A stretch of DNA of 56,895 nucleotides, taken from an uncultured Lachnospiraceae bacterium. Its GTDB lineage: Bacteria > Bacillota > Clostridia > Lachnospirales > Lachnospiraceae. Within the stretch, counting starts at the first letter, position 1. Each line of letters opens with the position of its first letter. The DNA lies in assembly GCA_910586315.1 (NCBI GenBank), contig CAJUIP010000018.1, positions 16,667-73,561 of the forward strand. The letters are read 5' to 3'. The notes under the pieces are model-generated. The model was not told the DNA's origin. It made no database searches and saw only the letters and a list, made by a program, of their open reading frames with translations. Below, in pieces: positions 1-8,702 of the stretch. Made by a program: the position numbers and the translations under genes.

Positions 1-270
1 CCGGGCCAGGGAGGCTATCAGGGGAACCGTGAGGGCCGTCCGGGCCAGGGAGGCTACCAGGGGAACCGTGAGGGCCGTCCGGGCCAGGGAGGCTATCAGG
101 GGAACCGTGAGGGCCGTCCGGGCCAGGGAGGCTACCAGGGGAACCGCGACGGCCGTCCGGGCCAGGGAGGCTATCAGGGGAACCGCGACGGCCGTCCGGG
201 CCAGGGAGGCTACCAGGGCAGCCGGGATTCCCGTCCGGGTCAGGGAGGCCGCGGAGGAAACCGCGACGGC
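1..270 (+). repeat. 39-bp tandem repeat inside infB
   Basis: Six nearly identical 39-bp units start at 1, 40, 79, 118, 157 and 196, with a seventh diverged partial unit from 235. Each encodes 13 residues of the type PGQGGYQGNREGR, with Glu changing to Asp in later copies. The array is truncated by the window start, so more copies may lie upstream. Unit length is a multiple of three, so changes in copy number would keep the frame. Confidence 0.95.
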
Positions 271-2235
271 CGCGGCGGATTAAGCATTCCAAAGCCGTCC
301 TTTGACACCCCGCTGGCACAGAAGCAGCAAAATACAAAAGTAAATAAAAATGCATATAAGAAAGAGCATGATGCAAAGAAAGACCGTGAAGATGAGTTAA
401 GAGGCAAGGGCGTTAAGGGTCAAAAGGGCATCAAGGCGCCTGTGATGCAGCAGCCGAAGAAGGCGGAGGCGAAGGTTGAGGAAATCAAGACCATCGTGCT
501 TCCGGAGACCATCACCATCAAGGAGCTGGCGGAAAAGATGAAGCTGCAGCCTTCCGCCATTGTGAAAAAGCTGTTCTTACAGGGTACCATTGTAACCATA
601 AACCAGGAGATCGACTTTGAGAAGGCCGAGGAGATCGCCATGGAATACGATGTCCTCTGTGAGAAGGAGAAAAAGGTCAATGTAATCGAGGAGCTCTTAA
701 AAGAGGGCGAAGAGGACGAGACAGACATGGTTTCCAGACCTCCGGTTATCTGCGTTATGGGCCATGTCGATCATGGTAAGACCTCTCTTCTGGACGCCAT
801 CCGCGAAACCAATGTGACAGCCAGAGAGGCGGGCGGAATCACCCAGCATATCGGCGCTTATGTGGTGGAAGCAAACGGGCATAAAATTACCTTCCTGGAT
901 ACTCCGGGCCACGAGGCGTTTACCGCCATGCGTATGAGGGGCGCCCAGGCAACAGATATCGCCATTCTGGTGGTTGCCGCGGACGACGGCGTAATGCCCC
1001 AGACAATTGAAGCTATCAACCATGCCAAGGCGGCCGGCGTGGAAATCGTGGTTGCCGTCAATAAGATCGATAAGCCCAGCGCCAATGTGGAGCGGGTAAA
1101 GCAGGAGCTTTCCGAGTATGAGCTGATTCCTGAGGACTGGGGCGGAAGCACCGTGTTCTGTCCGGTATCCGCCCATACAAAGGAAGGAATTCCGGAGCTT
1201 CTGGAAATGATTCTCCTGACCGCGGAAGTGAAGGAATTAAAGGCCAACCCCAACCGAAAGGCAAGAGGCCTTGTGATTGAGGCCCAGCTTGACAAAGGAA
1301 GAGGTCCGGTGGCTACGGTTCTTGTACAGAAGGGAACATTGAAAGTGGGAGATTCCATTGCAGCCGGCTCCTGTTACGGTAAGGTGCGCGCCATGATGGA
1401 TGATAAGGGCAACCGCGTGAAGGAAGCGGGCCCGTCCACTCCGGTGGAAATCCTGGGTCTCAACGACGTGCCCAACGCCGGCGAGGTATTTGTGGCCCAT
1501 CAGAATGAGAAAGAGGCAAGAAGCTTTGCCGAGACCTTTATTACAGAAGGAAAGAACAAGTTAATTGAAGATACAAAGGCAAAACTGTCCCTGGATGATC
1601 TGTTCTCCCAGATCAAGGCAGGAAATGTAAAAGAACTGCCGATTATTGTGAAGGCGGACGTACAGGGATCCGTAGAAGCAGTAAAACAGAGCCTTGTAAA
1701 GCTCTCCAACGAAGAAGTTGTCGTGAAAGTCATCCATGGCGGTGTGGGAACCATCAACGAGTCCGACGTGACCCTGGCTTCCGCCTCCAATGCCATCATT
1801 ATCGGATTTAATGTGCGCCCGGATGCCACAGCCAAGTCCATTGCCGACAGGGAAAAGGTGGATATGCGGCTGTACCGCGTGATCTACCAGGCCATCGAGG
1901 ATGTGGAAGCGGCCATGAAGGGAATGTTAGATCCGGTATACGAGGAGCAGGTGACAGGCCACGCCGTTGTACGCCAGACCTTCAAGGCCTCCGGCGTGGG
2001 TACGATTGCCGGTTCCTATGTGCTTGACGGTAAGATCACACGCGGCTCCAAGGCCCGCATCACCCGTGAGGGCGAGCAGATCTTTGAGGGACCGTTGGCG
2101 TCCTTAAAGCGCTTTAAGGATGACGTGAAGGAGGTCAACGCAGGATATGAGTGCGGTCTTGTGTTCGAGGGCTTCAACGATCTGAAGGAAGATGATATGA
2201 TTGAAGTTTATATCATGGTAGAAGTGCCGAGGTAG
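1..2235 (+). CDS. infB: Translation initiation factor IF-2 (5'-truncated by window edge)
   Basis: IF-2 is the GTPase that brings fMet-tRNA to the 30S subunit and promotes subunit joining. The reading frame is open from base 1 without a start, so the N-terminus lies outside the window and 744 residues are visible. The first ~90 residues are Gly/Arg/Gln-rich tandem repeats (GQGGYQGNR-type), followed by a basic linker, the IF2_N domain (around residues 160-210), and the G domain with P-loop GHVDHGKT near residue 254, DTPGHEAF and NKID. Domains II, III and the C-terminal fMet-tRNA-binding domain follow, ending EVYIMVEVPR. The ATG at 442 is internal and is not a start, because coding sequence continues upstream in frame. 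rbfA begins 2 bp after the stop, as expected of the nusA-infB-rbfA operon. Confidence 0.97.
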   Translation, partial: PGQGGYQGNREGRPGQGGYQGNREGRPGQGGYQGNREGRPGQGGYQGNRDGRPGQGGYQGNRDGRPGQGGYQGSRDSRPGQGGRGGNRDGRGGLSIPKPSFDTPLAQKQQNTKVNKNAYKKEHDAKKDREDELRGKGVKGQKGIKAPVMQQPKKAEAKVEEIKTIVLPETITIKELAEKMKLQPSAIVKKLFLQGTIVTINQEIDFEKAEEIAMEYDVLCEKEKKVNVIEELLKEGEEDETDMVSRPPVICVMGHVDHGKTSLLDAIRETNVTAREAGGITQHIGAYVVEANGHKITFLDTPGHEAFTAMRMRGAQATDIAILVVAADDGVMPQTIEAINHAKAAGVEIVVAVNKIDKPSANVERVKQELSEYELIPEDWGGSTVFCPVSAHTKEGIPELLEMILLTAEVKELKANPNRKARGLVIEAQLDKGRGPVATVLVQKGTLKVGDSIAAGSCYGKVRAMMDDKGNRVKEAGPSTPVEILGLNDVPNAGEVFVAHQNEKEARSFAETFITEGKNKLIEDTKAKLSLDDLFSQIKAGNVKELPIIVKADVQGSVEAVKQSLVKLSNEEVVVKVIHGGVGTINESDVTLASASNAIIIGFNVRPDATAKSIADREKVDMRLYRVIYQAIEDVEAAMKGMLDPVYEEQVTGHAVVRQTFKASGVGTIAGSYVLDGKITRGSKARITREGEQIFEGPLASLKRFKDDVKEVNAGYECGLVFEGFNDLKEDDMIEVYIMVEVPR

Positions 2236-2237
2236 AA

Positions 2238-2648
2238 ATGAAAAAAAACAGCATTAAAAATACGAGAATCAACGGGGAAGTTCAGAAAGCTCTGAGTGAA
2301 ATTATCCGCTCAGAGCTTAAGGACCCCAGAATCCATCCCATGACCAGCGTGGTTTTAGTACAGGTAACGCCGGACCTTAAGTATTGTAAGGCCTATATCA
2401 GCGTCCTTGCAGACGAGGAGAAGGCGGCGGATACTATCCGCGGCTTAAAAAGTGCCGAAGGGTATATCCGCACACAGCTTGCCAAAAAGGTGAATCTCCG
2501 GAATACGCCGGAGCTCTCCTTTGTGCTGGACCAGTCCATCGAGTATGGCGTCCGTATGTCAAAGCTTATTGATGATGTGACAAAGGATCTGCCCGGAGAG
2601 GAAACGGAAACAGAGGAAACGGAAACAAAAGAGGACGAAGAATTTTAA
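2238..2648 (+). CDS. rbfA: Ribosome-binding factor A
   Basis: RbfA is a small KH-like protein that binds the 30S subunit and helps mature the 5' end of 16S rRNA. The 136-residue product has the family pattern: basic N-terminus, EVQKALSEIIRSELKDPR, then the VTPDLKYCKAYISVL strand-helix block. The tail is a low-complexity acidic stretch (EETETEETETKEDEE) beyond the core domain. The start ATG is 2 bp after the infB stop, so translation is probably coupled. nrnA follows 21 bp later, the usual Firmicutes order. Confidence 0.95.
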   Translation: MKKNSIKNTRINGEVQKALSEIIRSELKDPRIHPMTSVVLVQVTPDLKYCKAYISVLADEEKAADTIRGLKSAEGYIRTQLAKKVNLRNTPELSFVLDQSIEYGVRMSKLIDDVTKDLPGEETETEETETKEDEEF

Positions 2649-2669
2649 GCCGGAAAGGAGCCTGTCGTT

Positions 2670-3650
2670 TTGAGTATTTTGACAGATGTACTGAACAATA
2701 AAAAAACGGTGGTTATTCTCGGACATGTAAACCCGGACGGGGACTGTATCGGTTCCTGTCTGGGCATGTATAATTATCTGAGAGAAAATGAACCGCAGCT
2801 TCAGGTTTCCGTTTATCTGGGAGCCATGGGGGTAAAATTTTCATATCTTGCAGGTTATGAAGAGGTGAAGCATGTGTACGAGCCGGACAAGCGGTTTGAC
2901 TTATGCATCACTCTGGATGCCAGCGATATGGGCCGCCTGGGAGAATTCGCTCCCTATCTTGCGGATGCAGGGGACAGTCTCTGCATTGACCATCACATTA
3001 CCAATAAGGGCCTTGCGGCTGTCAATGTGGTGGAAGACTGTGTAAGTTCCACCTGTGAAGTCCTTTATGGGCTTCTGGAGCCGGAAAAAATCAGTAAAAC
3101 CGTGGCGGAATGCCTTTATACAGGAATCGTCCATGACACCGGTGTGTTTAAGTACTCCAATACATCGGGGAAAACCATGGAAATTGCCGGAAAGCTTATG
3201 GACATGGGACTGGATTTTCCGGCGATCATCGACGGCAGCTTCTATATGAAAACCTATGGCCAGGCAAAGCTCCATGGCCGTGCGGTTTTAGACAGCGTCC
3301 GGATTCTTGAAAACCGCTGCGTTTATACGGTGGTGACTCAGGACGAGCTTAAGGAATACGGCTGTACGGTGAAGGCCACGGATGGAATCGTGGACCAGCT
3401 CAGAGTTGTGGAAGGCGTGGAGTGTGCCATTCTCCTTTATGAGACGGGAAATCCGTCGGAATATAAGGTGAGCCTCCGGACAAACTCGGAGCTTGATTTA
3501 AGCAGAATTGCCGGGCATTTTGGCGGAGGCGGCCATGTGAAGGCGGCAGGCTGTACGGTTTCGGGCACCGTGGATGAAATCATCGAAGGCCTGGCCGGAC
3601 AGATCGTTTTACAGTGGGAGGAAAGGGAAAAAGAACAGGCCGGGTGTTAA
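2670..3650 (+). CDS. nrnA: DHH-family bifunctional oligoribonuclease / pAp phosphatase
   Basis: NrnA degrades short RNA oligonucleotides and dephosphorylates 3'-phosphoadenosine 5'-phosphate. The 326-residue protein shows the DHH metal-site motifs GHVNPDGDCIGS near the N-terminus and IDHHITN around residue 110, and the DHHA1 motif GGGGHVKAAGC near residue 290. The start codon is TTG at 2670: a strong ribosome site (GGAAAGGAG, 2652-2660) sits 9 bp upstream and no in-frame ATG is better placed. It lies between rbfA and truB, its usual position in Clostridia. Confidence 0.94.
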   Translation: MSILTDVLNNKKTVVILGHVNPDGDCIGSCLGMYNYLRENEPQLQVSVYLGAMGVKFSYLAGYEEVKHVYEPDKRFDLCITLDASDMGRLGEFAPYLADAGDSLCIDHHITNKGLAAVNVVEDCVSSTCEVLYGLLEPEKISKTVAECLYTGIVHDTGVFKYSNTSGKTMEIAGKLMDMGLDFPAIIDGSFYMKTYGQAKLHGRAVLDSVRILENRCVYTVVTQDELKEYGCTVKATDGIVDQLRVVEGVECAILLYETGNPSEYKVSLRTNSELDLSRIAGHFGGGGHVKAAGCTVSGTVDEIIEGLAGQIVLQWEEREKEQAGC

Positions 3651-3651
3651 A

Positions 3652-4548
3652 ATGTATGACGGAATCATAAACGTGTATAAGGAAAAGGGCTTTACCTCCT
3701 TTGACGTGGTGGCGAAAATGCGCGGGATTCTGGGCCAGAGAAAGGTTGGCCATACAGGAACCCTGGATCCGGCGGCCGAGGGGGTTCTTCCGGTCTGCGC
3801 CGGAAAGGGCACCAGGCTCTGCGACATGCTGACAGACCGCGATAAGACCTACCGCGCAACGCTCCTTCTGGGAACGGAAACGGATACCCAGGACACCACA
3901 GGCACGGTACTTTCGGAAAAAAGCACGGATTTTTTGAAGGAAGAGGAGGTACGGGACGCCATTTTATCCTTTGTGGGGGATTACGAACAGATACCGCCCA
4001 TGTATTCGGCCCTTAAAGTGGACGGAAAGAAGCTTTACGAGCTGGCCCGGGAAGGAAAAGTAGTGGAGCGGCAGGCGCGCCCTGTAAAAATCCATGAAAT
4101 CATCATCGAGTCCGTGAATCTGCCGGAGGTGGTTATGACGGTTTCCTGCTCTAAGGGTACGTATATCAGGACCCTGTGTCATGATATCGGAGAAAAGCTT
4201 TCGGCGGGCGGATGCATGAAGGAGCTTCTGCGGACCAGAGCGGGCCGTTTTTCCGTAGAGGACAGCCTGACGCTTTCAGAGCTTCAGGCCCTGAAAGACC
4301 AAGGGCGGCTTTTAGAGGCGGTTCTTCCTGTAGAAAGCGTGTTTTCGGAATACCGGGAAATCCGCTCTGAGGGCGGGGAGCTTGATAAGCTCATGAGAAA
4401 CGGAAATCCGTTCCGGTATCAAAAGGCGGGAAGCGTGGCGGACGGCGAGCCCTTTAAGGCCTATACGGCCGGAGGACAGTTTATTGGCATTTACGAATTT
4501 TTGGAAGAAAAACACATGTTTTATCCAAGAAAACTATTTCTGGGATAG
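3652..4548 (+). CDS. truB: tRNA pseudouridine(55) synthase
   Basis: TruB makes pseudouridine 55 in the T-loop of tRNAs. The 298-residue product starts MYDGIINVYKEKGFTSFDVV and has the catalytic motif GTLDPAAEGVLP, where Asp is the nucleophile. It also has YSALKVDGKKLYELAREG and KGTYIRTLCHDIG, followed by the TruB C-terminal RNA-binding region. I chose the ATG at 3652 rather than an in-frame start at 3574, because family members begin just before the DGIINVYK block and the upstream start lies inside nrnA. The start is 1 bp after the nrnA stop, which suggests translational coupling. Confidence 0.95.
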   Translation: MYDGIINVYKEKGFTSFDVVAKMRGILGQRKVGHTGTLDPAAEGVLPVCAGKGTRLCDMLTDRDKTYRATLLLGTETDTQDTTGTVLSEKSTDFLKEEEVRDAILSFVGDYEQIPPMYSALKVDGKKLYELAREGKVVERQARPVKIHEIIIESVNLPEVVMTVSCSKGTYIRTLCHDIGEKLSAGGCMKELLRTRAGRFSVEDSLTLSELQALKDQGRLLEAVLPVESVFSEYREIRSEGGELDKLMRNGNPFRYQKAGSVADGEPFKAYTAGGQFIGIYEFLEEKHMFYPRKLFLG

Positions 4549-4568
4549 CAGTGGAGGCATAAAACAGC

Positions 4569-5510
4569 ATGCAGTATATTGCAGAAACGAAAGAATTTCA
4601 GATCAGTGAGCCGACCGTGGTGAGCATCGGCAAATTTGACGGTCTCCATGTGGGCCATAAAAAGCTGGTAAAAGAGATGCTTAAGTGGAAGGAACAGGGC
4701 TGTAAGGCCGCCATGTTCACCTTTTCCACACCGCCGTGGACCCTGGTAAAGGGGAAGCCGCAGACCATGCTCATGACCAACCGGGAGAGGATGAATTTAT
4801 TATCCGAAACGGGAGTGGAATATCTGGTGGAGTATCCATTTGATGAGGAGGTCTGCCATATGGAGCCGGAACGGTTTGTGGCGGAAATTCTCACAGGAAA
4901 GATGAACGCAAAGATTATAGTAACCGGGCCAGACTGCCATTTTGGGTATAAGGCCGCCGGGGATAAGGAACTTTTAGAAAAACTGGCGCCCAGATACGGC
5001 TACCGGTTTTTTGTCGTGGATAAGGAACGGGACGAGGACGGAAAAATTATCAGCAGCACTTACGTAAGGGAAATGCTGGCGGAAGGAAACATACAAAAGG
5101 CCAACCGCCTGCTTGGATATCCGTACTATGTGACCGGTATGGTGGAGCACGGAAACGCAATCGGCCATAAAAAGCTCTATCCCACCGCCAATCTGATTCC
5201 TCCGGACGTGAAACACCTGCCGAAATTCGGAGTCTATGTGGCAAGGGTGACCGTGGACGGGAGAACGTATGGGGGATTGACCAATGTGGGGAAGAAACCC
5301 ACAATTTCCGGAGAAAATCCCACGGGAGTGGAGACATACCTCTATGATTTCCAGGGAAATCTCTATGGAAAAGAGATGAAAGTGGAGCTTTTGGACTTTA
5401 TCCGCCCGGAGATGAAATTTGCGTCCATTGGGGAGTTAAAGGCACAGCTTGACCACGATATAAAAAAATGCAGGGATTATGAAGCACGGATTGCGAATAC
5501 CGGTTCATAA
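4569..5510 (+). CDS. ribF: Bifunctional riboflavin kinase / FAD synthetase
   Basis: RibF converts riboflavin to FMN and then FAD. The N-terminal nucleotidyltransferase half has GKFDGLHVGHKKLV (HxGH-type motif, residues ~22-35). The C-terminal flavokinase half has GHKKLYPTANL, PKFGVYVARV and NVGKKPTISG. At 313 residues it is full length for a bacterial RibF. It follows truB by 20 bp and belongs to the same operon. No FMN riboswitch precedes it, consistent with a housekeeping role. Confidence 0.95.
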   Translation: MQYIAETKEFQISEPTVVSIGKFDGLHVGHKKLVKEMLKWKEQGCKAAMFTFSTPPWTLVKGKPQTMLMTNRERMNLLSETGVEYLVEYPFDEEVCHMEPERFVAEILTGKMNAKIIVTGPDCHFGYKAAGDKELLEKLAPRYGYRFFVVDKERDEDGKIISSTYVREMLAEGNIQKANRLLGYPYYVTGMVEHGNAIGHKKLYPTANLIPPDVKHLPKFGVYVARVTVDGRTYGGLTNVGKKPTISGENPTGVETYLYDFQGNLYGKEMKVELLDFIRPEMKFASIGELKAQLDHDIKKCRDYEARIANTGS

Positions 5511-5521
5511 AAGGAGAGCAG

Positions 5522-6646
5522 ATGGGAAATAACCGATATGGAACGTATTGTGTGATCGGGGTCATTGCCGCGGCGGTATGCCTCTTTGTCATGAAGGTGG
5601 ATCAGATTGCCGGGGGCGTGGCTTTGATATTTTCGGCGGCGGCGCCGCTTCTTTTGGGATGCGTCATCGCTTATGTGTTAAATATTCTGTTAAAGCGGCT
5701 GGAGAAGCTTTATTTTCCCCGCACGAACCGGGCGGCCCTCATAAAAAGCCGCCGGCCGGTGTGTATTCTTTTATCTTTTGTGGGACTGTTTTTGATTTTA
5801 GTTTTTATTGTGAACCTAGTGGTGCCGGAGTTAGTCTCCAGTATCCGGCTGATCACCGATGAAATTCCGCCGGCCATGGAAGGTATGAGAGACTGGGCCA
5901 TTGCCCATTCTGGTGAAATTCCGGTTTTCCAGGATTCTTTAAAAAGAATGGATATTGACTGGCAGAGCGTGGCGAAGAAGATGATGGACTTTCTGGTGGC
6001 GGGAGCTGGAGGAATTTTTAATTCCGTGGTGTTTATGGTTTCAAGGGTCTTTGGGGCTGCCGCAAAGGTGCTGATCGGAACAATTTTTGCCATTTACCTT
6101 CTGAGCGCCAAAGAAAGGCTCTGCGGACAGGCAGATAAAATCATGCGGGCCTTTTTAAAACCGGAAACCAGAAAAAAGGTATGCTATGTGGCGGAGACTT
6201 TCCATGAGACATTCACAAGCTTTATTGTCGGACAGTGCATGGAAGCTGTCATCATCGGATGCCTCTGCGCTGTGGGAATGGCGGTGCTCAGGATGCCTTA
6301 TGCCGTTATGACAGGGGCCGTTGTGGGCGTTACTGCCCTGATTCCTGTAGTGGGCGCGTATCTGGGAGCGGCGGTGGGCGCCTTTATGGTGTTCACAGTA
6401 AATCCTCTCCAGGCCGTTTTTTTCGTGGTATTTTTGGTGATTCTCCAGCAGCTGGAGGGAAACCTGATTTATCCGAGGGTTGTGGGGGCCTCCATCGGGC
6501 TTCCGGGACTTTGGGTGCTGGCGGCCGTTACCATCGGCGGAAGCGTTTTTGGCGTTGGAGGAATGCTCCTTGGCGTACCTCTTGCCGCGGCGGTGTATAA
6601 GCTTTTGGGAGAGATGGTTAATAAACGGCTGAAGAGCCGGACGTAA
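5522..6646 (+). CDS. AI-2E family transporter (membrane permease)
   Basis: This 374-residue polytopic membrane protein belongs to the AI-2E/YhhQ-like exporter family (PF01594). There are two hydrophobic segments in the first ~75 residues, an amphipathic middle segment, and a strongly hydrophobic C-terminal block with PVVGAYLGAAVGAF, QQLEGNLIYPRVVG and GSVFGVGGMLLGVPLAAAVY, which are family hallmarks. The substrate cannot be told from sequence; members include AI-2 exporters and Na+/H+ antiporters. A good ribosome site (AAAGGAGAGCAG) precedes the ATG, 11 bp after ribF, so it is likely co-transcribed. Confidence 0.88.
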   Translation: MGNNRYGTYCVIGVIAAAVCLFVMKVDQIAGGVALIFSAAAPLLLGCVIAYVLNILLKRLEKLYFPRTNRAALIKSRRPVCILLSFVGLFLILVFIVNLVVPELVSSIRLITDEIPPAMEGMRDWAIAHSGEIPVFQDSLKRMDIDWQSVAKKMMDFLVAGAGGIFNSVVFMVSRVFGAAAKVLIGTIFAIYLLSAKERLCGQADKIMRAFLKPETRKKVCYVAETFHETFTSFIVGQCMEAVIIGCLCAVGMAVLRMPYAVMTGAVVGVTALIPVVGAYLGAAVGAFMVFTVNPLQAVFFVVFLVILQQLEGNLIYPRVVGASIGLPGLWVLAAVTIGGSVFGVGGMLLGVPLAAAVYKLLGEMVNKRLKSRT

Positions 6647-6749
6647 ACAATTATGACGAACATCTGACGGAAAGCATTTTCAAGTGCGCTCGGGGGCGGG
6701 GAAGGAATCGTTCCGGGGTGTTTGAACTTGTTACCGGAGAAAGGAAATC
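6647..6749. other. Intergenic gap with fragment of a dispersed repeat
   Basis: This short gap precedes the L,D-transpeptidase gene. Bases ~6660-6680 (ACATCTGACGGAAAGCATTT) closely match bases ~24042-24060 in the helicase-cobO gap, so this looks like a fragment of a small intergenic repeat family. An AGAAAGG ribosome site at ~6739 serves the next gene. Confidence 0.5.
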
Positions 6750-8612
6750 ATGGAAAAGGAAAAGAAGGAAGCTGTGGCCGGAAGGCAGCGCGGCAGAAGC
6801 AGGCGGCAGAAGGCTGCCCCGGGAAAGAAAAAAATCCTTTTCCGGGCAGCCGGCGCGACGGCCGCTGTCCTGGTTCTGGCCGCAGGAGCGGGAACCGGGT
6901 ATTATTTTATACAGGCAAGAAGATACGAAACGGCATTCCTTCCCAATACGAAAATTAACGGAATGGATGTATCAGGAAAAACAGCGGATGCGGTAAAGGA
7001 GGCCATTGAAAACAACCTTTCCGGATATGAACTTAAGATTGTCGCCAGGGAATGCCCGGAAGAGGTTATTACAAAAGAAGACATCGGCCTTCACGCAGAG
7101 TTTGACGGGAGCTTGGAGGAAATCATAGACGGCCAGAATCCCAGAGACTGGATCAAATGCCTGGGCACATCCTCCAGCCATGAAATCGGGACCATGATCG
7201 TTTTTGACGAGGAAAAGCTGCAGGAGAAAGTTTCCGGCCTTTCCTGTATGAATCCGGAAACGATGCGGGAGCCGGAAAATGCCTCTGTGTCCGAATATCA
7301 AAGTGATACGAAAAGCTATCAGGTGGTTCCGGCGGATGCGGGCACGGAGCTGGTTGCAGACAATGTGCAGAGAGCGGTTCGGGACGCGGTGATGAATCTG
7401 GAGACAGAAGTGGACCTGGAAGCACATGACTGCTATACGAAGCCCGCAGTGACGGAAGAGGACGAGGGGCTTCTGGCCCTTGTTTCAGAGCTTAATACCT
7501 ATGTGGGCGCTGTTGTGACTCACACCTTCGGGGAGGCGAGCCAGGTCCTTGACGGGGACGTCATACATACCTGGCTTTCGGTGGAGGACCAGGCGGTCGT
7601 ACTGGATGAAAGCCAGGCGGCGGCTTATGTAAAGGAGCTGGCCGCGGCTTATGACACGGCCTATAAACCCAAGACCTTAAAGACCTCTTATGGGGATACC
7701 GTAACGATCTCCAGGGGAAATTACGGGTGGCGGATCAACCAGTCCGCGGAGACGGCAGCGGTGACAGCCATCGTGAAAGCGGGAGAGACGCAGACCAGGG
7801 AGCCGGAATACATCCAAAAAGCGGCCGGCCACGGGGAAAATGATTACGGGAATACCTACGTGGAAGTCAACCTGACGGCACAGCATCTGTTCTTCTATAA
7901 AAACGGGGAATTGGTGGTGGAATCGGATTTTGTTTCCGGCAATGAATCCAGAGGCTGGGCAACTCCGGCCGGGGCTTATCCGCTTACCTATAAACAGAGA
8001 AACGCCGTTTTAAAGGGAGAAAATTACAGAACTCCGGTGTCCTACTGGATGCCCTTTAACGGAGGAATCGGCCTCCATGACGCTGCGTGGAGAGGGAGCT
8101 TCGGCGGTTCCATTTATAAAACAAGCGGCTCCCACGGATGCGTAAATTTGCCGCCCGGTGTGGCAAAGACCATTTATGAGGGAATTTCCGCCGGAGATCC
8201 GGTGCTCTGTTATCACCTGAGTGGGACGGAATCGAAAAAATCCAGTAAGCCTGCGGCCTCTGAGCCGGCTGCCACCACGGCGGCGCCTGCGGAAACGACG
8301 GCTCCGCCTGCAACTGAGCCGACGGCTGCGACACCTGCGCCGGCTCCCGAGGAGACAGCGCCCGTAGGACCAAGCGTGGAAGTCCCGTCCGGTGAGCCGG
8401 GAGATTCGTCCGCGGCGCAGAATCCTGCCGAGGAGTCCAGTCCGCAGGAGACGCCCGTGTCTCCGGCGGAGACGAATCCCGCAGAATCCCAGACACCGGA
8501 AAGCCCGACGGCGCCTTCTGTGACGGCCGGAGGGGATAAAGAAAGTTTCGGCCCGGGCTTTGTGGACCCGGTGCCGGAAGAGACACAGCCGGAAATCGGA
8601 CCAGGGATGTAG
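6750..8612 (+). CDS. L,D-transpeptidase (YkuD) with PG-binding-like domains and Pro-rich tail
   Basis: This predicted secreted or membrane-anchored enzyme makes or remodels L,D-crosslinks in peptidoglycan. The 620-residue protein has a very basic N-terminus, one transmembrane segment (~residues 31-52), and an extracellular region resembling the PG_binding_4 modules that often precede YkuD domains. The YkuD domain (~365-490) contains IGLHDAAW and the catalytic SGSHGCVN motif with the active Cys. The last ~125 residues are rich in Pro, Ala, Thr and Glu, likely a disordered wall-spanning or glycosylated tail, longer than in typical family members. The start is supported by AGAAAGG 8 bp upstream. 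A strong terminator follows immediately. Confidence 0.93.
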   Translation: MEKEKKEAVAGRQRGRSRRQKAAPGKKKILFRAAGATAAVLVLAAGAGTGYYFIQARRYETAFLPNTKINGMDVSGKTADAVKEAIENNLSGYELKIVARECPEEVITKEDIGLHAEFDGSLEEIIDGQNPRDWIKCLGTSSSHEIGTMIVFDEEKLQEKVSGLSCMNPETMREPENASVSEYQSDTKSYQVVPADAGTELVADNVQRAVRDAVMNLETEVDLEAHDCYTKPAVTEEDEGLLALVSELNTYVGAVVTHTFGEASQVLDGDVIHTWLSVEDQAVVLDESQAAAYVKELAAAYDTAYKPKTLKTSYGDTVTISRGNYGWRINQSAETAAVTAIVKAGETQTREPEYIQKAAGHGENDYGNTYVEVNLTAQHLFFYKNGELVVESDFVSGNESRGWATPAGAYPLTYKQRNAVLKGENYRTPVSYWMPFNGGIGLHDAAWRGSFGGSIYKTSGSHGCVNLPPGVAKTIYEGISAGDPVLCYHLSGTESKKSSKPAASEPAATTAAPAETTAPPATEPTAATPAPAPEETAPVGPSVEVPSGEPGDSSAAQNPAEESSPQETPVSPAETNPAESQTPESPTAPSVTAGGDKESFGPGFVDPVPEETQPEIGPGM

Positions 8613-8618
8613 AAAGAA

Positions 8619-8671
8619 GGGGCTGCTGCAAAATGGAAAGATGAAAAATCCATTTTGCGGCAGCCCCTTTT
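8619..8671 (+). terminator. Rho-independent terminator after L,D-transpeptidase
   Basis: GGGGCTGC(TG)CAAAATGG pairs with CCATTTTGCGGCAGCCCC, followed by TTTT. The stem is nearly perfect, about 18 bp long. It ends the infB-to-transpeptidase transcription direction and faces the converging hydrolase gene. Confidence 0.92.
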
Positions 8672-8702
8672 CAAAGGGCACGGACTATGTATTAACACGT
8701 TC

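Noticed and set aside
29..283. Arg/Ala-rich ORF at the window start
   Set aside because: It is an out-of-frame reading of the infB repeats; the infB frame runs on unbroken into the IF-2 domains.
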